From: Acidobacteriota bacterium
GTDB lineage: Bacteria; Acidobacteriota; Terriglobia; Acidiferrales; UBA7541
NCBI GenBank assembly: GCA_013289835.1
Contig: JABCZG010000005.1
Span: 1 to 64,000 of the forward strand
Direction: 5' to 3'
Length of the DNA stretch: 64,000 bases
Shown here: positions 62,733 through 64,000 of the stretch, one piece after another
How positions within the stretch are numbered: the first letter of the stretch is position 1
How the letters are laid out: every line of letters starts with the position of its first letter
Notes under the pieces: generated by a model
Databases searched by the model: none
Told to the model about the DNA's origin: nothing
Seen by the model: only the letters and a program-made list of their open reading frames with translations
Translations under genes and position numbers: made by a program

Positions 62733-64000
62733 CTAAACGCGATTGGCCGCTCTCAACGTACTGTGCTTCCGGCCATAAAAAGAATAAAGCACCAGCCCCA
62801 GGATCATCCAGACAAAGAAGCGGATCCAATTCATGATCGGCAGGCCCGCCATCAGCAGGACGCACGTGATGATCGTAAGAGCCGGCGCGAGTGGACCGCC
62901 CGGAGCGCGGAAAGCGCGCGGCCTATCCGGCTCGCGATAGCGCAGAATCAGCACTCCTCCCGCTACCAGAGCGAACGCGAACAGCGTGCCGATGTTCGAG
63001 AGATCGGCGAGCGTTCCAATATCGAGAAGGCCTGCGGGAATTCCGACCACGAATCCGGCCATCCAGGTGGAAAAGTCTGGCGTTTGAAAACGTGGATGCA
63101 CGCGGCTGAATATTTTTGGAAACAGGCCGTCGCGCGACATCGCGAACCAGACGCGCGCTTGCCCGAGCTGGAAAACCAACAGGGAAGAGATCATGCCCAT
63201 CAATGCGCCGATCAGAACGATCAGGCGAACACCGGTGAAATGAAGTTTCCTGAGGGTGTTCACAACGGGCGCGGCGTCGTCCACCAGGGTGTCCCACTTC
63301 ACCAGTCCCGTAAGCACCACCACCACCGCTATGTAGAGCAGAGTGCAGATGATTAGAGTTGCGATGATACCAATGGGCAGATCGCGCTGGGGGTTTTTAC
63401 ATTCCTCGGCAGCGGTCGAGACGGAGTCGAACCCGATGTAAGTGAAGAATACGATCGAGCCGCCTGTCAATATGCCGGGCCAGCCATTCGGGGCGAAGGG
63501 ATGATAGTTCGCGGGAATAATCAATTTTGACGCGAAGGTCACGAACACCAGGATGGCGACAATTTTCAGAAACACCATGATGTTGTTGGTGCGCGCGGAT
63601 TCTTTGATGCCGCGCACCAGGATCACGGTTAGGAGCATCACGATGATGAACGCGGGCCAATTGAATCCCATGTGCCAGCCGGGGCCGTAGAGCATGTTGC
63701 CCTGCAGGTCTGATAATCCTGTGGGGAGATAAGCCGGTGAAATCCAGCGAGGATTTGGATGCACGCCGAACCAGTCGAGCAAGTTGACCATGTGCTGGGA
63801 GAAGCCCACGCTGACGGCCATATTGCTGACGGCGTACTCGAGGATCAAGTCCCAGCCGATAATCCAGGCGACGAGTTCTCCCATGGTGGCATATGTGTAT
63901 GTGTACGCACTGCCGGCAATTGGAATCATCGCGGCGAGCTCGGCGTAGCACACCGACGCGAATCCACAGGCGATGGCGACGAGGACAAACGAGAGAGCAA
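62733..64000 (-). CDS. APC-family amino acid permease, 5' truncated by window
   Basis: The frame is open to the right window edge (about 422 residues visible; the ATG at 63953 in the ORF track is internal). Ten or more membrane helices are visible, with the APC consensus CYAELAAMIPIAGSAYTYTYATMGELVAWIIGWDLILEY and IVFFTYIGFDSVSTAAEECKNPQRDLPIGII. It resembles cationic amino acid transporter-like permeases. Substrate cannot be fixed from the sequence. Confidence 0.9.
   Translation of the reverse strand, partial: ALSFVLVAIACGFASVCYAELAAMIPIAGSAYTYTYATMGELVAWIIGWDLILEYAVSNMAVSVGFSQHMVNLLDWFGVHPNPRWISPAYLPTGLSDLQGNMLYGPGWHMGFNWPAFIIVMLLTVILVRGIKESARTNNIMVFLKIVAILVFVTFASKLIIPANYHPFAPNGWPGILTGGSIVFFTYIGFDSVSTAAEECKNPQRDLPIGIIATLIICTLLYIAVVVVLTGLVKWDTLVDDAAPVVNTLRKLHFTGVRLIVLIGALMGMISSLLVFQLGQARVWFAMSRDGLFPKIFSRVHPRFQTPDFSTWMAGFVVGIPAGLLDIGTLADLSNIGTLFAFALVAGGVLILRYREPDRPRAFRAPGGPLAPALTIITCVLLMAGLPIMNWIRFFVWMILGLVLYSFYGRKHSTLRAANRV

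Overview
The window looks like a chromosomal stretch of an acidobacterium (Acidobacteriota, Terriglobia-like). This is inferred from the mix of housekeeping proteins (secretin with a C-terminal cohesin-like domain, LarC/LarE, PurS, DUF4097, TlpA-TPR), the GC-rich coding and the paired-hairpin repeats. No rRNA is present, so the assignment is indirect.

Layout. (i) 2-1032 is left chromosomal flank: the 3' part of a sigma-54 activator and a terminator hairpin. (ii) 1033-39316 is a 38-kb accretion of integrative elements in an initiator tRNA gene. The intact tRNA-fMet lies at 39317-39393 (minus strand) beside an intact tyrosine recombinase. Copies of its 3' half recur at 1033 and 13445, with a 15-bp stub at 16561. 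Each copy inside the island is preceded by an integrase 3' end with a hairpin. (iii) 39400-64000 is right chromosomal flank: pseudopilins and secretin, smpB, pepA, argS, larC, metG, tatD, a polyprenyl synthase, larE, glmS, purS, add and a permease.

The island is almost entirely defence, signalling and mobility cargo. Element A (about 1.0-13.4 kb) is a protease island. An ECF sigma factor sits next to a giant protein that joins two anti-sigma zinc-finger motifs, a membrane helix, a TPR superhelix and a CHAT protease. Divergently encoded are a secreted protein, an M64 metallopeptidase, a stand-alone copy of that enzyme's C-terminal domain, and an overlapping pair of clan-CD peptidases (clostripain C11 and caspase-like C14). 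Element B1 (13.4-16.5 kb) carries a dCTP deaminase overlapping a GNAT-ASCH protein. Element B2 (16.6-39.3 kb) carries a sigma-like protein with a divergent HU, a SLOG plus phosphoribosyltransferase pair, two tandem HNH nucleases (one with an EVE-like N-terminus), an old integration scar, a two-gene CBASS (CD-NTase plus CapV patatin phospholipase), an Mrr-like nuclease, and a complete ubiquitin-like conjugation operon (WYL regulator, Ubl, E2, JAB-E1 fusion, APH-fold protein, DUF6527). It ends with a plasmid-like module: a second sigma-like gene, iteron-like repeats, two replication-relaxation-type proteins, a VirD4/TraD-type coupling ATPase and the integrase.

The two most interesting systems are the ECF/zinc-finger/TPR-CHAT protease island, which looks like a membrane-tethered, protease-gated sigma switch with several peptidases beside it, and the ubiquitin-like operon. 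The latter has an E2 with a WFSWH motif in place of an obvious catalytic cysteine, an APH-like kinase-fold protein of unknown role, and a long palindromic operator in front of its WYL regulator. All functional assignments come from motif recognition by eye; no database search was run.
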